Positions 25,839 through 34,999 are shown, counted from the first letter of the stretch. The stretch: 64,000 bases of DNA from Natrialba magadii ATCC 43099 (GCF_000025625.1 NC_013923.1:248001-312000), one strand, 5' to 3'. Program-made: numbers and translations. Notes: generated from the letters alone by a model not told the origin.

Positions 25839-26504
25839 ATGATGAGCATGAACACAATCGATCGAGTCGACTCGGATACCATCGAGGCTGCAGCAACCCT
25901 CGATCCAAACGACCTCGGACACCACTTCCACTTCGGATTCACGACACCGGAGATTCAGTTCATGGAGACGACTGAACCGGTCGAGATGGTCGGCCAGGTC
26001 GTTACGGTCCGCATTCCACCAGAGGACTCGACGATGGTTCACAAGGCGACCGAAATCGCCGAACCAGGTGACGTCATCGTCGTCGACATGCAGGGACACA
26101 CAACGAACGCACCATGGGGCGAAATGACGACACGAGCGGCGATCGAAAGCGGTGTCACCGGCGCAGTGATCGACGGCAGCATCACAGACTCGCGTGAGAT
26201 CGATGAACTCGAGTTCCCTGTGTATGCTCGTGGGAAGAGTGCTCGAACGACCCGGTTACACGGCCGCGGTGGCGAGATAAATTCGCCGGTACAGATCGGC
26301 GGCTCCGTCGTGAACCCGGGGGATATCGCCATCGGAAATGAAGACGGTGTCCTCTTCCTTCGACGAGAGAAGGTCGACGAGGCGATCGAATACTGTAAGG
26401 AGGTCAAATCACAGGAAGAGGAAACGATCCAGAAGCTCGAGAGCGGTGCGTCGCTCGCCGATCTAACGGCGGCGAACGAACTGCTCGATCAAGCGGGGGA
26501 CTAG
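25839..26504 (+). CDS. RraA-like protein (HMG/CHA aldolase / RraA family)
   Basis: About 221 residues of the RraA/4-hydroxy-4-methyl-2-oxoglutarate aldolase fold: GDVIVVDMQGHTTNAPWGEM (with the conserved G-x2-V-x-D and following W-G-E), GVTGAVIDGSITDSREI (G-x-V-x-DG-x-x-D) and YARGKSARTTRLHGRGG. The true aldolases carry an R-D pair at the end of the D-G motif; here it is D-G-S-I-T-D, which leaves the Asp but not the Arg, so aldolase activity is uncertain. Several Met codons cluster at the start; those at 25839-25848 best fit the TATA box. It overlaps no gene but is only five bases from the ATPase gene, so the two form an operon. Confidence 0.75.
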   Translation: MMSMNTIDRVDSDTIEAAATLDPNDLGHHFHFGFTTPEIQFMETTEPVEMVGQVVTVRIPPEDSTMVHKATEIAEPGDVIVVDMQGHTTNAPWGEMTTRAAIESGVTGAVIDGSITDSREIDELEFPVYARGKSARTTRLHGRGGEINSPVQIGGSVVNPGDIAIGNEDGVLFLRREKVDEAIEYCKEVKSQEEETIQKLESGASLADLTAANELLDQAGD

Positions 26505-26509
26505 CGACG

Positions 26510-27658
26510 ATGGCGTCTATCACACTGGACACGGTTCGCAAGCAGTTCGGTGACGTCGTCGCAGTCGAGGACGTCGATCTGGAAATCGAAGACGGCGAGT
26601 TCATCTCGATCGTGGGACCGAGCGGGTGTGGAAAGACGACGACGTTGCGGCTAGTTGCCGGTCTCGAACAGCTCACGAGTGGGCGCATCTTCTTCGGCGA
26701 TACGGACGTGAGTAACACGCCCGCGAAAAAGCGCGGGATCGGCATGGTGTTTCAGAATCTCGCGCTCTACCCGCACATGAGCGTCCGCGAGAACATGGAG
26801 TTCGGACTCTCCGTCGCCGACGTCCCCCAGGAAGAGCAAGACGAGCGGATCATCAAGATCGCCGAGATGCTCGACATCGCGGAGTTGCTCGACCGTGAAC
26901 CGAGTGAGCTGTCGGGCGGCCAACAGCAACGCGTCGCGATCGGACGAACGATGGTACTCGAGCCGAACGTCTTCTTGCTGGACGAGCCACTTGCGAGTCT
27001 GGACGCGAAACTCCGCGTCGAGATCCGAGAGGAGTTACAGGAACTCCAGAAGGAAATCGGCGTGACGACGATCTACGTGACCCACGACCAGGAGCAGGCG
27101 ATGACGATGAGCGATCGAGTGATCGTCATCAACGACGGCGAAGTACAACAGTTCGCGACGCCAGAGGAGATTTACAACGAACCCGCAAACAGGTTTGTCT
27201 CACACTTCATCGGAACGCCATCGATGAACTTCGTCGACGCACAGCTTTCCGCGCCGAGCGATTCACTGACGGCAGACTTCGGGTCGGTACAGGTCGATCT
27301 CGAGCGGCCGGCCGACGGTTCGCCGGAACTCCTCGACAGAGACGCAACACTTGGGATCCGACCGGAACACCTGGAGCTTTCGACGACTGAAGAACCGACG
27401 GGGACAAACACGGCCCTCGCACAGGTTCGAATCGTCGAGCACACGGGGGCGAACAAGATCGTCCACCTCACGATCGACGAGCGCGACTTCACGGCGCTGG
27501 TTCCCGAGTCGACGAACGTACAGAGCGGCGACGAGGCCACCGTTCGATTCCCGTCCGAGAACGTGTATCTATACGATAGCGAGTCAGGTGATCGACTCTA
27601 CTACCGCTCTTCGATCGATTCGCACCACTCCACGCGAGAAATCGAAAACAAGAGCTGA
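26510..27658 (+). CDS. ABC transporter ATP-binding protein (MalK/UgpC-like)
   Basis: A 382-residue CUT1-type ATPase: Walker A GPSGCGKTT, GMVFQNLALYPHM, signature LSGGQQQRVAIGRTM, Walker B VFLLDEPLASLD, switch TIYVTHDQEQAMT, then a C-terminal OB-fold regulatory domain (LGIRPEHLELS, VRFPSENVYLYDSESGDRLY). This is probably the motor of the split transporter whose permeases and binding protein are encoded at 20.5-23.7 kb on the other strand, since no other permease pair lacks an ATPase here. Confidence 0.9.
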   Translation: MASITLDTVRKQFGDVVAVEDVDLEIEDGEFISIVGPSGCGKTTTLRLVAGLEQLTSGRIFFGDTDVSNTPAKKRGIGMVFQNLALYPHMSVRENMEFGLSVADVPQEEQDERIIKIAEMLDIAELLDREPSELSGGQQQRVAIGRTMVLEPNVFLLDEPLASLDAKLRVEIREELQELQKEIGVTTIYVTHDQEQAMTMSDRVIVINDGEVQQFATPEEIYNEPANRFVSHFIGTPSMNFVDAQLSAPSDSLTADFGSVQVDLERPADGSPELLDRDATLGIRPEHLELSTTEEPTGTNTALAQVRIVEHTGANKIVHLTIDERDFTALVPESTNVQSGDEATVRFPSENVYLYDSESGDRLYYRSSIDSHHSTREIENKS

Positions 27659-27694
27659 GCCGGCGAGGAAAATCAGAGAACCGACCTGAGCAAA

Positions 27695-28915
27695 TCACTC
27701 GACGCCGTACTGCTTTGCAATCGTATTCAACTGGATTTCGTCCGTTCCCTCGACGATCCGCATAATTCGTGCACGATGGATGTTGTCCATGAACGGGTTC
27801 TCCTCGGCGAGACCGTCGCTGCCGTGGATCTGAACCACGTCGTCTGCAACCTCCCAGAACGTATTCGTTGCGAGCCACTTGCAGATCGACGACTCCGCGA
27901 TTGCGGCCTCACCCTGATCGAGCAGCCACGCACAGCGCAGGCCGGCCGCATCTGCAGCAAAGGCGTTCGCCCGGCCGCGAGCGATCTTGTGGGAGATTCC
28001 CTGGAAGTTTCCAATCGTTCGTCCGAACGCCTCCCGGTCGTTTGCGAACTCGGTTGCGGCATCCAGAAGCCAGTTCGTTCGGCCGACGGACTCGGCAGCG
28101 ATTTCAATCCGGCCGAGGCCGAGGAAGTCCATCGCGTCGTAGAAGGCAGCACCCTCCTCGCCCAGCACGCGGTCGGCCGGGATCCGGACATCGTCGAGTT
28201 CCACCTCCGCCTGTCGGCCAACAGCGCCGACAGCGTTGTTGAGCGAGCCGATTTCGTACTCGTCGGCTTCGACGATAAAGCAGGTCACACCCCCGTAGCG
28301 ACCGACCTCGTCCTGTGGACTCGTCCGGGCGAACACCTGCACGAAGTCCGCGTAGGGTGCGTTCGTAATCCACTGCTTGGTTCCGTTGAGCACCCACTCA
28401 TCACCGTCTCGCTCCGCACGGGTCGCCATGTTCGGCGAGTCGGAGCCGACACCCGGCTCCGTCTGTGCGAACGCCGTCGTCTTCTCGCCGGCCATCGTCG
28501 GTTCGAGATAGCGTTCGACCTGTTCACCCGTTGCCTGTGCCAGCAGCGGCTTCGGACCGCCGGGACCCGCCAGCACCGCACTCGTCAGCGGAACCCCAAG
28601 CTCCGCGAGTTGCTTTTTCGCCAGGTACCACGTCACCGCCGAGACATCGTCGCCGCCAACCTCGGCTGGCATGTTCATCGCGTAGAACCCGGCCTCTGCG
28701 CTCGCCTTCCTGATCTGCGCTTCAGCTTCGAGTACCTCGTCGCTCAGCCGGCCGTCGGGGTCGTGTCCAAGACGCGGATTCGACAGCGTCTCGCCTAGCT
28801 TCTCAACTACCAGCTCGACTTCCTGTTCGACGAATTCGACGAGGCTCTCCAGGATGAGTTCTTGTTCCTCGGTCTGTTCGAAGGACACGCCGGCTCCCGC
28901 TTTAGGTGTGTTCAT
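27695..28915 (-). CDS. Acyl-CoA dehydrogenase
   Basis: A 406-residue flavoprotein with the ACAD signature regions: FAQTEPGVGSDSPNMATRAE, WVLNGTKQWITNAPYADF, the RQAEVELDDVRIPADRVLGEEG loop, FQGISHKIARGRANAFAADA and the catalytic Glu in MRIVEGTDEIQLNTIA. It oxidises acyl-CoA to the 2-enoyl form and passes electrons to ETF. It is followed on the same strand, 94 bases upstream in the genome direction, by the CoA-transferase gene; the pair probably activates and oxidises an organic acid. Chain length or branched-chain preference is not evident. Confidence 0.9.
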   Translation of the reverse strand: MNTPKAGAGVSFEQTEEQELILESLVEFVEQEVELVVEKLGETLSNPRLGHDPDGRLSDEVLEAEAQIRKASAEAGFYAMNMPAEVGGDDVSAVTWYLAKKQLAELGVPLTSAVLAGPGGPKPLLAQATGEQVERYLEPTMAGEKTTAFAQTEPGVGSDSPNMATRAERDGDEWVLNGTKQWITNAPYADFVQVFARTSPQDEVGRYGGVTCFIVEADEYEIGSLNNAVGAVGRQAEVELDDVRIPADRVLGEEGAAFYDAMDFLGLGRIEIAAESVGRTNWLLDAATEFANDREAFGRTIGNFQGISHKIARGRANAFAADAAGLRCAWLLDQGEAAIAESSICKWLATNTFWEVADDVVQIHGSDGLAEENPFMDNIHRARIMRIVEGTDEIQLNTIAKQYGVE

Positions 28916-29008
28916 TGTGAACAGTGTTCCCTGTTGCGATACTTAACTCTCGGTGGTGGTCGTAATGGTATGCGATTGTCGTAGAGGATTCCATTCCCTC
29001 CATTGCCT

Positions 29009-30211
29009 TCACTCAGGAATTGCTCCCGACGCGCGCAACTGCTCGAGTGCATCCTCCTCGTAGCCACTCTCCTGCAGGACCGATTCCGTATCGTCACCGT
29101 GTTCTGCAACCGCGGTCGGTCCATCGTGGTCAATATCGGTCCCACGAGCGGGGAAGCCAACCACCGGTGGCGGTGGTTCACCCTCACCGACTGCTGCTCC
29201 ACCGGCGACGTATCCACGTGCCACAATCTGTGGGTGTTCAACCATCTCGGCCGGCGTATAGACGCCACCAACTGCTGCATCGACCCCCTCGAAAAACGAC
29301 ACCCACTCGTCACGGGTTCGTGTTTTGAAGAGCGACTCGAGTGCCTCCCGAAGCGTCTCGAGTTCGGCAGGATCGCTAGTCATGTGATACTCGATCCACT
29401 CCTCGTGGTCGACGGCTTCGCAGAAAGCGTGCCAGAAGTGCGGTTCCAGCGCGGCGAGCGTAACGTAGCCCTCGGCAGCGGGGTAGACGTCGTACCAGGG
29501 GAACTGGCCGGTTAGCGGCGTCTCGCCGGGGCGGGGGTCACCGCCCGCGAGTGCGCGTGGAGCCACCGCCTGTGAGAACGAAACGGCAGCGTCAGTCAGC
29601 GAGACGTCGATGTACTCGCCGGTTGCGTCGTTGTCCACGTCAGCCTGGTCGCCTACACCGTTCCGATTCTGATTCCCAGCACCGAGTTCCCGAGAAAGCA
29701 GCGCGCCCACGATCGAGAGGGCCGCGAACAGCCCACCGCCAATGTCTGCGACCTGATAGCCGGGGACTCGGGGCGTCTCGTCCTCGGACTGGCGAGTCAT
29801 GTCGAGCAGGCCGGCCAGCCCGATATAGTTCAGATCGTGGCCGACCCGGTCGCTGTACGGACCCGTCTGTCCGTACCCCGAAAGCGAGCAGTAGACGATT
29901 CCCGGATTGACCTCGCGGACTGCGTCGTAGTCGACACCCAGCCGATCGACCACGCCAGGACGGAACTGCTCGAGGACGACATCCGCGGTCGCAGCGAGGT
30001 CGAGAAACGCCTCGCGCCCACCCTCTGTCTTGAGGTTCAGCGCCACACGGCGCTTGCCGCGATTTATTGACTCGAGTGTCGGCCCCGATTGTGCATCACC
30101 CGGTCGTTCGATCCGAATCACCTCGGCACCCATCTCCGCCAGAAGCTGTGTGGCGTAGGGACCGGGAAGCAATCGGCTGAGATCGAGTACACGGATGCCG
30201 TCCAGATTCAT
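29009..30211 (-). CDS. CaiB/BaiF family CoA-transferase (possibly Amacr-like racemase)
   Basis: A 400-residue class III CoA-transferase: N-terminal IRVLDLSRLLPGPYATQLLAEMGAEVI, INRGKRRVALNLK, VLEQFRPGVVDRLG and the region with catalytic Asp GHDLNYIGLAGLLDM. The GHDLNY form is common in alpha-methylacyl-CoA racemases of the same family, so a racemase is as likely as a transferase. It lies upstream of the acyl-CoA dehydrogenase on the same strand, consistent with degradation of a branched or methylated acid. Confidence 0.88.
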   Translation of the reverse strand: MNLDGIRVLDLSRLLPGPYATQLLAEMGAEVIRIERPGDAQSGPTLESINRGKRRVALNLKTEGGREAFLDLAATADVVLEQFRPGVVDRLGVDYDAVREVNPGIVYCSLSGYGQTGPYSDRVGHDLNYIGLAGLLDMTRQSEDETPRVPGYQVADIGGGLFAALSIVGALLSRELGAGNQNRNGVGDQADVDNDATGEYIDVSLTDAAVSFSQAVAPRALAGGDPRPGETPLTGQFPWYDVYPAAEGYVTLAALEPHFWHAFCEAVDHEEWIEYHMTSDPAELETLREALESLFKTRTRDEWVSFFEGVDAAVGGVYTPAEMVEHPQIVARGYVAGGAAVGEGEPPPPVVGFPARGTDIDHDGPTAVAEHGDDTESVLQESGYEEDALEQLRASGAIPE

Positions 30212-30438
30212 GTCCGCAGTGTTACTCGAGTACGACTATCAGGTTGTGGGTTATTCGCACAGTGACACACGAACACATCTGGCACTGATATCGTGGTCGC
30301 ATCGGTTGCACTGGGCTCATTCTGCAAGATTCGATAGCGATAAGCGCCTACACAATACAGCCCGGACAATCACCACTGGTCGCGGAAACAGAAGGCTTAT
30401 TCTTCGATCGTCACTGCGATCAGATAACTCGCCCGCTG

Positions 30439-30747
30439 ATGATCCCCTCTACACGCATCAGACAAACACTGATTGCCGTCTGCTCGCCGGTCGCCAGCCT
30501 CCTCGCTGCGGGCTGGGCGTACCACCTCCTTCTTGGCACGCCGTCGCCTGCGACCCAGCGCTGGATCGAAACCACAATCCCGTCGCTCGCCGGTGTCGAG
30601 CCACACTTGATCGCCGCGCTCGCGCCGACCGTCCTCGTGGTCAGTTGCGTGGTGACAGCCGTGCTCGCAGAACAAACTGCACGGCTGACTGCCGCACAGA
30701 CTCGCCGGCGAGAACTCGAGACGCACTTTTTCGAAGAGAGCGAGTAG
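30439..30747 (+). CDS. Small two-helix membrane protein, unknown function
   Basis: A 102-residue protein with two predicted transmembrane helices (about 10-32 and 58-78) and a charged C-terminal tail (TRRRELETHFFEESE). A TATA-like GGCTTATTC lies about 40 bases upstream. It is convergent with the partition-partner gene, ending 12 bases from its stop. No recognisable domain; haloarchaea carry many proteins of this kind. Confidence 0.6.
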   Translation: MIPSTRIRQTLIAVCSPVASLLAAGWAYHLLLGTPSPATQRWIETTIPSLAGVEPHLIAALAPTVLVVSCVVTAVLAEQTARLTAAQTRRRELETHFFEESE

Positions 30748-30759
30748 AAAAGCCAGTCG

Positions 30760-31497
30760 CTACTCAGCCGACTCGAATCCCCACGCTTCGAGGCGCTCGA
30801 CAACGTCGTCGACGTTGTGCATCGCAGCCTCGTATGCCGCCTCGCGGACGTCCGTCTTCGACACCTCGGTTCCGAGTTCGTCACTCACCGCAGCGACGAA
30901 CTCGTCTTCGGCGTCGACGAGGTAGTCCCGAAGATAGAACTGCACCATGCCGCGGTCCTGCTTGACGTTGTCGCGAACGTACACCCACGGAATACCGCCA
31001 TCATCAGCGCCAGCCTGTGGCGGTTCCGGGACGACGGCGTTCGTCTCTTTTGGCGCAGTCTCGTCACCAGTAGTTGGTCCCGCCTCGTCACCAGTAGTTG
31101 GTTCCGCCACACTTGCTGCTGGCGTCTCCTCGCCGGCCTTACTCGAGTCCCCCTCGGTTGCAGCGGCTTCATCGAACGTTGTCGTCGTTTCGGTGCTCGC
31201 CGAGTGTGAGTGGGAGGTACTCGAGTTGTTGGTCGTCTCGGCTGTGTCCGTGCTCGTGTTCGTGTCCGTGTCTGGTTCTGTCTCTGTCTCTGTCTCTGTC
31301 TCTGTCTCTGTCCCTGCCGTTGCCTTTGCCGACCCATCCGTCGTCTCTTGTGCAGATTCGACAGCCTCCTGTTCCGTTGCTGAGGAATCACCGGCGTCCT
31401 CGCTGGCCGGTTCAGCCTCGTCTTCTTCGTGATCCGTTCCGTCGTCAGTTTCCGCCTCGTGATCTGCGAACGGATCGCTGCCAGAGCCTTTCTTCAT
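30760..31497 (-). CDS. ParA-associated partner protein with acidic repeat linker
   Basis: A 245-residue protein whose start overlaps the parA stop codon, so the two are co-translated. It begins MKKGSGSDPFADHE, then has about 150 residues of very acidic, low-complexity Thr/Glu/Asp/Ser sequence including a TE-repeat coded by five perfect 6-bp units (31281-31310), and ends in a compact conserved-looking domain (IPWVYVRDNVKQDRGMVQFY, then DELGTEVSKTDVREAAYEAA). The layout of a disordered linker with a C-terminal domain fits a ParB-like or adaptor partner, but I see no helix-turn-helix, so DNA binding is not established. Confidence 0.7.
   Translation of the reverse strand: MKKGSGSDPFADHEAETDDGTDHEEDEAEPASEDAGDSSATEQEAVESAQETTDGSAKATAGTETETETETETEPDTDTNTSTDTAETTNNSSTSHSHSASTETTTTFDEAAATEGDSSKAGEETPAASVAEPTTGDEAGPTTGDETAPKETNAVVPEPPQAGADDGGIPWVYVRDNVKQDRGMVQFYLRDYLVDAEDEFVAAVSDELGTEVSKTDVREAAYEAAMHNVDDVVERLEAWGFESAE
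31281..31310. repeat. Hexanucleotide repeat inside the ParA partner gene
   Basis: Five perfect copies of TCTCTG (plus degenerate neighbours) encode the Thr-Glu repeat on the minus strand. The unit is a multiple of three, so gain or loss of copies would change linker length without breaking the frame. Confidence 0.85.
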
Positions 31498-32342
31498 AGC
31501 CCGCCCACCTCTTCGACCTGTGTTGCCAGGTCGTCGATCTTCTCGAGTGTCTCCATCTCGTGGTCGCGCGTGCGGTCACGGTACTCCTCGACGTAGTACG
31601 CCGGCGTACACTGCTGGTCCCAGCAGCCTTCGAACAGGGACGAGCGTTCTCGCAGCGCGACAGGTGCGGGGTAGCCGCGTTCGTGAATCTCGTTGAGGTA
31701 GCGTTCCTGATCGGTCGTGCGCCCGATACCGTTCGGGACGGCAGCAAGGACACCGATTTCGGCTTCGAGTCGGTCCTCGAGGCCCTCGACGAGTTCCTCG
31801 AGACCGATGACACTTTGCATTCCCTTTCCGGTTGGTTCGACCGGGATGACCAGACTCCGGGTCGCCGACACTGCGTTATAGAGGTGCGGGCCAGCCGTCG
31901 CCGGCGGGTCGACGACGATGACGTCGTACTCCTGTGGAATGCCGGCGTCCATGAGCACCTGCCGGAGTCGGTCGTACGGATCGAAGTCGTCGCCCTCGCC
32001 GAGGTCGTCGGCCATCTGCTGGGCGCGGTTCAGGAGATCCTCGAGATTCTCGAGCATGTTGTGACTCGGGAGCAGATCGAATCCGTGTTCTGTCTCGTGG
32101 ATGAGGTCGGCGAGGTCGCCCTTCGGTCGATCGATCATATGCCGGACGATGTTGTCTGCCTGGCTGTCGTCTCGCGGCGCGTCCACGTCGAGCAGATACG
32201 TTAGCGAACCGTTCTGCTGGTCCATGTCGATCGCAAGCACATCGAGTCCGTGTTCAGCGTGGGCTTCGAGCAGTGCTGCGCCGACGGTCGTCTTCCCGAC
32301 GCCGCCCGCCTCCGAGTAGGTCGTGTACGTGAGCATACCCAC
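31494..32342 (-). CDS. parA: ParA/SopA-type partition ATPase
   Basis: A 282-residue ParA-family protein. The deviant Walker A (EAGGVGKTT) begins at residue 11, with Walker A' LDVLAIDMDQQNGSLTYLL and Walker B YDVIVVDPPATAGPHLYNA following. It has no N-terminal helix-turn-helix, so it resembles type Ib ParA/Soj proteins. It heads an operon with the acidic partner gene. Directly upstream is a gene-free tract of 1.2 kb with repeated GTTAG-N-CTAAC palindromes, which is the expected position of a centromere and of autoregulatory sites; a TATAATA-type box lies about 21 bases upstream. Role in chromosome or megaplasmid segregation is inferred. Confidence 0.88.
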   Translation of the reverse strand: MGMLTYTTYSEAGGVGKTTVGAALLEAHAEHGLDVLAIDMDQQNGSLTYLLDVDAPRDDSQADNIVRHMIDRPKGDLADLIHETEHGFDLLPSHNMLENLEDLLNRAQQMADDLGEGDDFDPYDRLRQVLMDAGIPQEYDVIVVDPPATAGPHLYNAVSATRSLVIPVEPTGKGMQSVIGLEELVEGLEDRLEAEIGVLAAVPNGIGRTTDQERYLNEIHERGYPAPVALRERSSLFEGCWDQQCTPAYYVEEYRDRTRDHEMETLEKIDDLATQVEEVGGL

Positions 32343-33537
32343 CAGTTAGTCTCCTCGAATATAATACTCCGCAATACGAATTTCAAAGCCTAATGAAATA
32401 GCATAACTAGTTAGCCTAACCGAGAAGACAGACACCATTGTGATGGGCCGGTAGTACGCTTCAGTGGACGAGTTGCCAAGAACGGGAAGCCAACTACCCA
32501 TACGGGCCTGCTACCAGGATAGTCAACACAGGTGGCCTAACCAAGAAGCCTAACCAGGAAGAGTTCCTAGACTAGCTACCTCAATATGCACGTCCGTCTG
32601 TGAGTAGATATAGTAGCCACTGCAAGTCAATGCACACCTGGTCGCCAGCCTGCTCGGCGATCAGTGTGTAAATAGTTGCAGTTGTTACTATAGTGTGCAG
32701 CAGCCCTGATAGATAGTCTGTCTAGTTAGGCTAACCAAATATGCCAACCAGAATCCCCGACCAGAATGCTCAGATAAAACACGTACCAGCTCTCAACCGA
32801 GGCGCATGGATCGAGCGTTCAATGAGCCCGACCAGTTAGCATAACCGATCAGGATACCGAAGTAGTCAAACTCGAGATACTCGATAGCTATACAGATCTG
32901 ATAGGCAGTCCAGAAACGAATCATAGCCACCACCGAGAAACGCATCGAATAGGCTTCCTGGTTAGGCCGCCCCGATAGGCCAAATGAATATGTCAGTCAG
33001 TACGTCCAGAGCGACAACCCATGACAAAGCGAAGCCAGTCGTGAGTGGGCAACTCGAGTACCACGTCAACGAGCACCCAAACTGCGAACTCTATCACCTA
33101 TCTAGGAAGAATAACCAGATGGCCTAACTAATTAGCCCACCTGAATAGACCAACAGAATCGTCTTGAAGAGAGGGGCAACCAAAGACAGTGATGACACTC
33201 AACAGGTTTGAGGACTAGCAACAACCGCTAGCGAGTTAGTCTAACTAGACAGCCTAACTAGCTAGTCAGCTAAGTTCACCATCCCAGAACGATCAGATCA
33301 GTGTACAGATTATGAGTTAGTAGGCACAGTTGATAGGAAAAACGGATTGGGGTCAGATCGGACGGCTGCTAGACCGTATTTGGTTTCGGTGGTGTACCGT
33401 AACCGACATGACAGAGCGTGGTTGTGGCTAGTTCTGATATGCCATGTTACTGGAGAACAGGAGCCATAGATAGGGTTCGCGGGTTGCCGGCTAACGAACT
33501 CCTTTGAACAAATAGGATAAGGAACTGGTACTTATCC
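32343..33537. repeat. Gene-free tract with GTTAG-N-CTAAC palindromes (putative parS/centromere region)
   Basis: About 1.2 kb, visibly AT-richer than its surroundings, with no credible gene. Near-identical 11-bp palindromes occur at 32410-32420 (GTTAGCCTAAC), 32725-32735 (GTTAGGCTAAC), 32835-32845 (GTTAGCATAAC) and 33235-33245 (GTTAGTCTAAC). Half-sites GCCTAACC at 32535-32542 and 32548-32555 are 13 bases apart; others are at 32345, 32961, 33121-33139 (GCCTAACTAATTAGCC) and 33252-33270. Arrays of inverted repeats beside parA are the hallmark of partition centromeres; they could also be iterons of a replication origin, but no Orc1/Cdc6 or Rep gene is in the window. It also holds one 86-bp hairpin repeat. 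Confidence 0.65.
32608..32693 (+). repeat. 86-bp hairpin repeat, copy B
   Basis: Same length and same terminal sequences as the copies at 4271-4356 (opposite orientation) and 45092-45177. The central stem is CTGGTCGCC paired with GGCGATCAG, with one G-T wobble at position 4, where copy A has C-G and copy C has A-T. It lies inside the palindrome-rich tract upstream of parA. Confidence 0.85.
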
Positions 33538-34983
33538 GTGACTCGGTTCCCGAATCCGCTGCGGCTGACGATCCTCTATATCGGTCTCGCTCTCGCGCGC
33601 CTTGGGTTGATAGATCGCGAACGCGCCATCCGGACGACCGTGCTCGCCTGGCCGCGCATCATCACTGGTATCGCTCGCATGTCGAAAAGTGCCGTCGACG
33701 TCGCGATGGTCGGCGTTGCAGTCGGCACCTCAGCAGTTGCAGGTGTTGGCTTTGCGGGTCCCTTCTGGGGGCTTGCCTTCGCGATTGGCGGCGGTGTCGC
33801 CGGCGGGACGATTGCACTCGTCTCCCAGCGGTACGGTGCTGAAGCCTACGAGGAACTCGGACTCGCCGTCCGCTCGAGTACACTGCTCGTTCTCGTGATC
33901 AGCCTCCCAGTGCTGGGACTGTTCTGGACGTTTCCAGAAGAGTTCATTTCGCTGATCACCAATAACGAGGCGGCGATCAATCACGGGGCGACGTATCTGC
34001 AGTACGTGGCACTCGGGATTCCGTTCGCGGGGCTCAACCTCGTCGGCAGCCGCGTCCTGGTTGGAGCAGATGACTCCTACACGGCAATGCAGGTTCGTGC
34101 CGGCGGTGCGGTTCTCAACATCATCTTGAGCGCGGTGTTTATCTTTGGGCTCGACCTGGGTGTCGCCGGCGCTGCCGCCGGAACCGTCCTGGCAAACCTC
34201 GCAGTGACAGCAGGGTTCGCTATCGGCCTCAGTTACGGGACACTCCCTGGCGTCGGCGACTTTCCGGTTAAAATCGACCCGTTCGGTTCGTATCTCGATC
34301 CAGAGACCATTCGAAACATCGTCAAAATCGGGCTCCCCGTGGGTGGCCGAAACCTCGTCTGGGTCGTCGCCGAATTCCCCATGCTCGGGATCCTGAATAT
34401 CTTCGGCGAGAATACAGTCGCCGCGTTCGTTATCGCCCGCCGGATCTGGGGTATCATGAACACGCCCGGCTGGGGCTTCGGCCTGGCATCCTCGAGTCTG
34501 GTCGGCCAGGAACTTGGCCAGAACAACGAACAGTTGGCAGAGGCGTACGGTCGCGATATCATTCGCTTCGCTGTTGCCACGTACATCGTCTCGGCGATCG
34601 TGATCGCGCTGTTCGCCGACCAGATCGTCGTCCTGTTCGCGGACGACCCAACCAGTGCGGAAATTCCGATCGCCACGGACCTCGTCTACGCGGCCTGTGT
34701 CGCCGTTGTCTTCCAGGGCGTCGCCGGTGCCGCCGCCGGGCCGCTCGACGCAAGTGGTGATACGAACGTACCGTTCGCCAGTCAGTTCATCGGGATGTTC
34801 CTCGGATCGATCCCGCTCGCGTACCTTGGTGCGACCACATCACTGGGCTACTGGGGGCTGTACCTCGCCTTCATCGCAGAGACAACGATCCCCGCGGCGA
34901 TCAACTACTGGCGTTTCCGGACGGACAAGTGGAAGTCTATCAGCCAGACGTACCGTCCGGATGCTGCAGTCGCCGACGACTAG
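33538..34983 (+). CDS. MATE family efflux transporter
   Basis: A 481-residue membrane protein with about twelve helices in two similar halves, as in NorM/DinF-type MATE exporters. Recognisable stretches are MSKSAVDVAMVGVAVGTSAVAG (N-lobe), RYGAEAYEELGLAV, GSRVLVGADDSYTAM and the matching C-lobe segment SLVGQELGQNNEQLAEAYG. MATE proteins expel cationic drugs or metabolites in exchange for Na+ or H+. The GTG start is supported by an AT-rich element about 28 bases upstream. It faces away from the parA region. Confidence 0.88.
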   Translation: MTRFPNPLRLTILYIGLALARLGLIDRERAIRTTVLAWPRIITGIARMSKSAVDVAMVGVAVGTSAVAGVGFAGPFWGLAFAIGGGVAGGTIALVSQRYGAEAYEELGLAVRSSTLLVLVISLPVLGLFWTFPEEFISLITNNEAAINHGATYLQYVALGIPFAGLNLVGSRVLVGADDSYTAMQVRAGGAVLNIILSAVFIFGLDLGVAGAAAGTVLANLAVTAGFAIGLSYGTLPGVGDFPVKIDPFGSYLDPETIRNIVKIGLPVGGRNLVWVVAEFPMLGILNIFGENTVAAFVIARRIWGIMNTPGWGFGLASSSLVGQELGQNNEQLAEAYGRDIIRFAVATYIVSAIVIALFADQIVVLFADDPTSAEIPIATDLVYAACVAVVFQGVAGAAAGPLDASGDTNVPFASQFIGMFLGSIPLAYLGATTSLGYWGLYLAFIAETTIPAAINYWRFRTDKWKSISQTYRPDAAVADD

Positions 34984-34999
34984 GGTGAATTCGTCTCTT

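Noticed and set aside
32343-33537. Orc1/Cdc6-type replication origin
   Set aside because: No orc1/cdc6 gene in the window and no long ORB-like G-rich boxes; the repeats fit a partition site beside parA better, though an iteron origin cannot be excluded.
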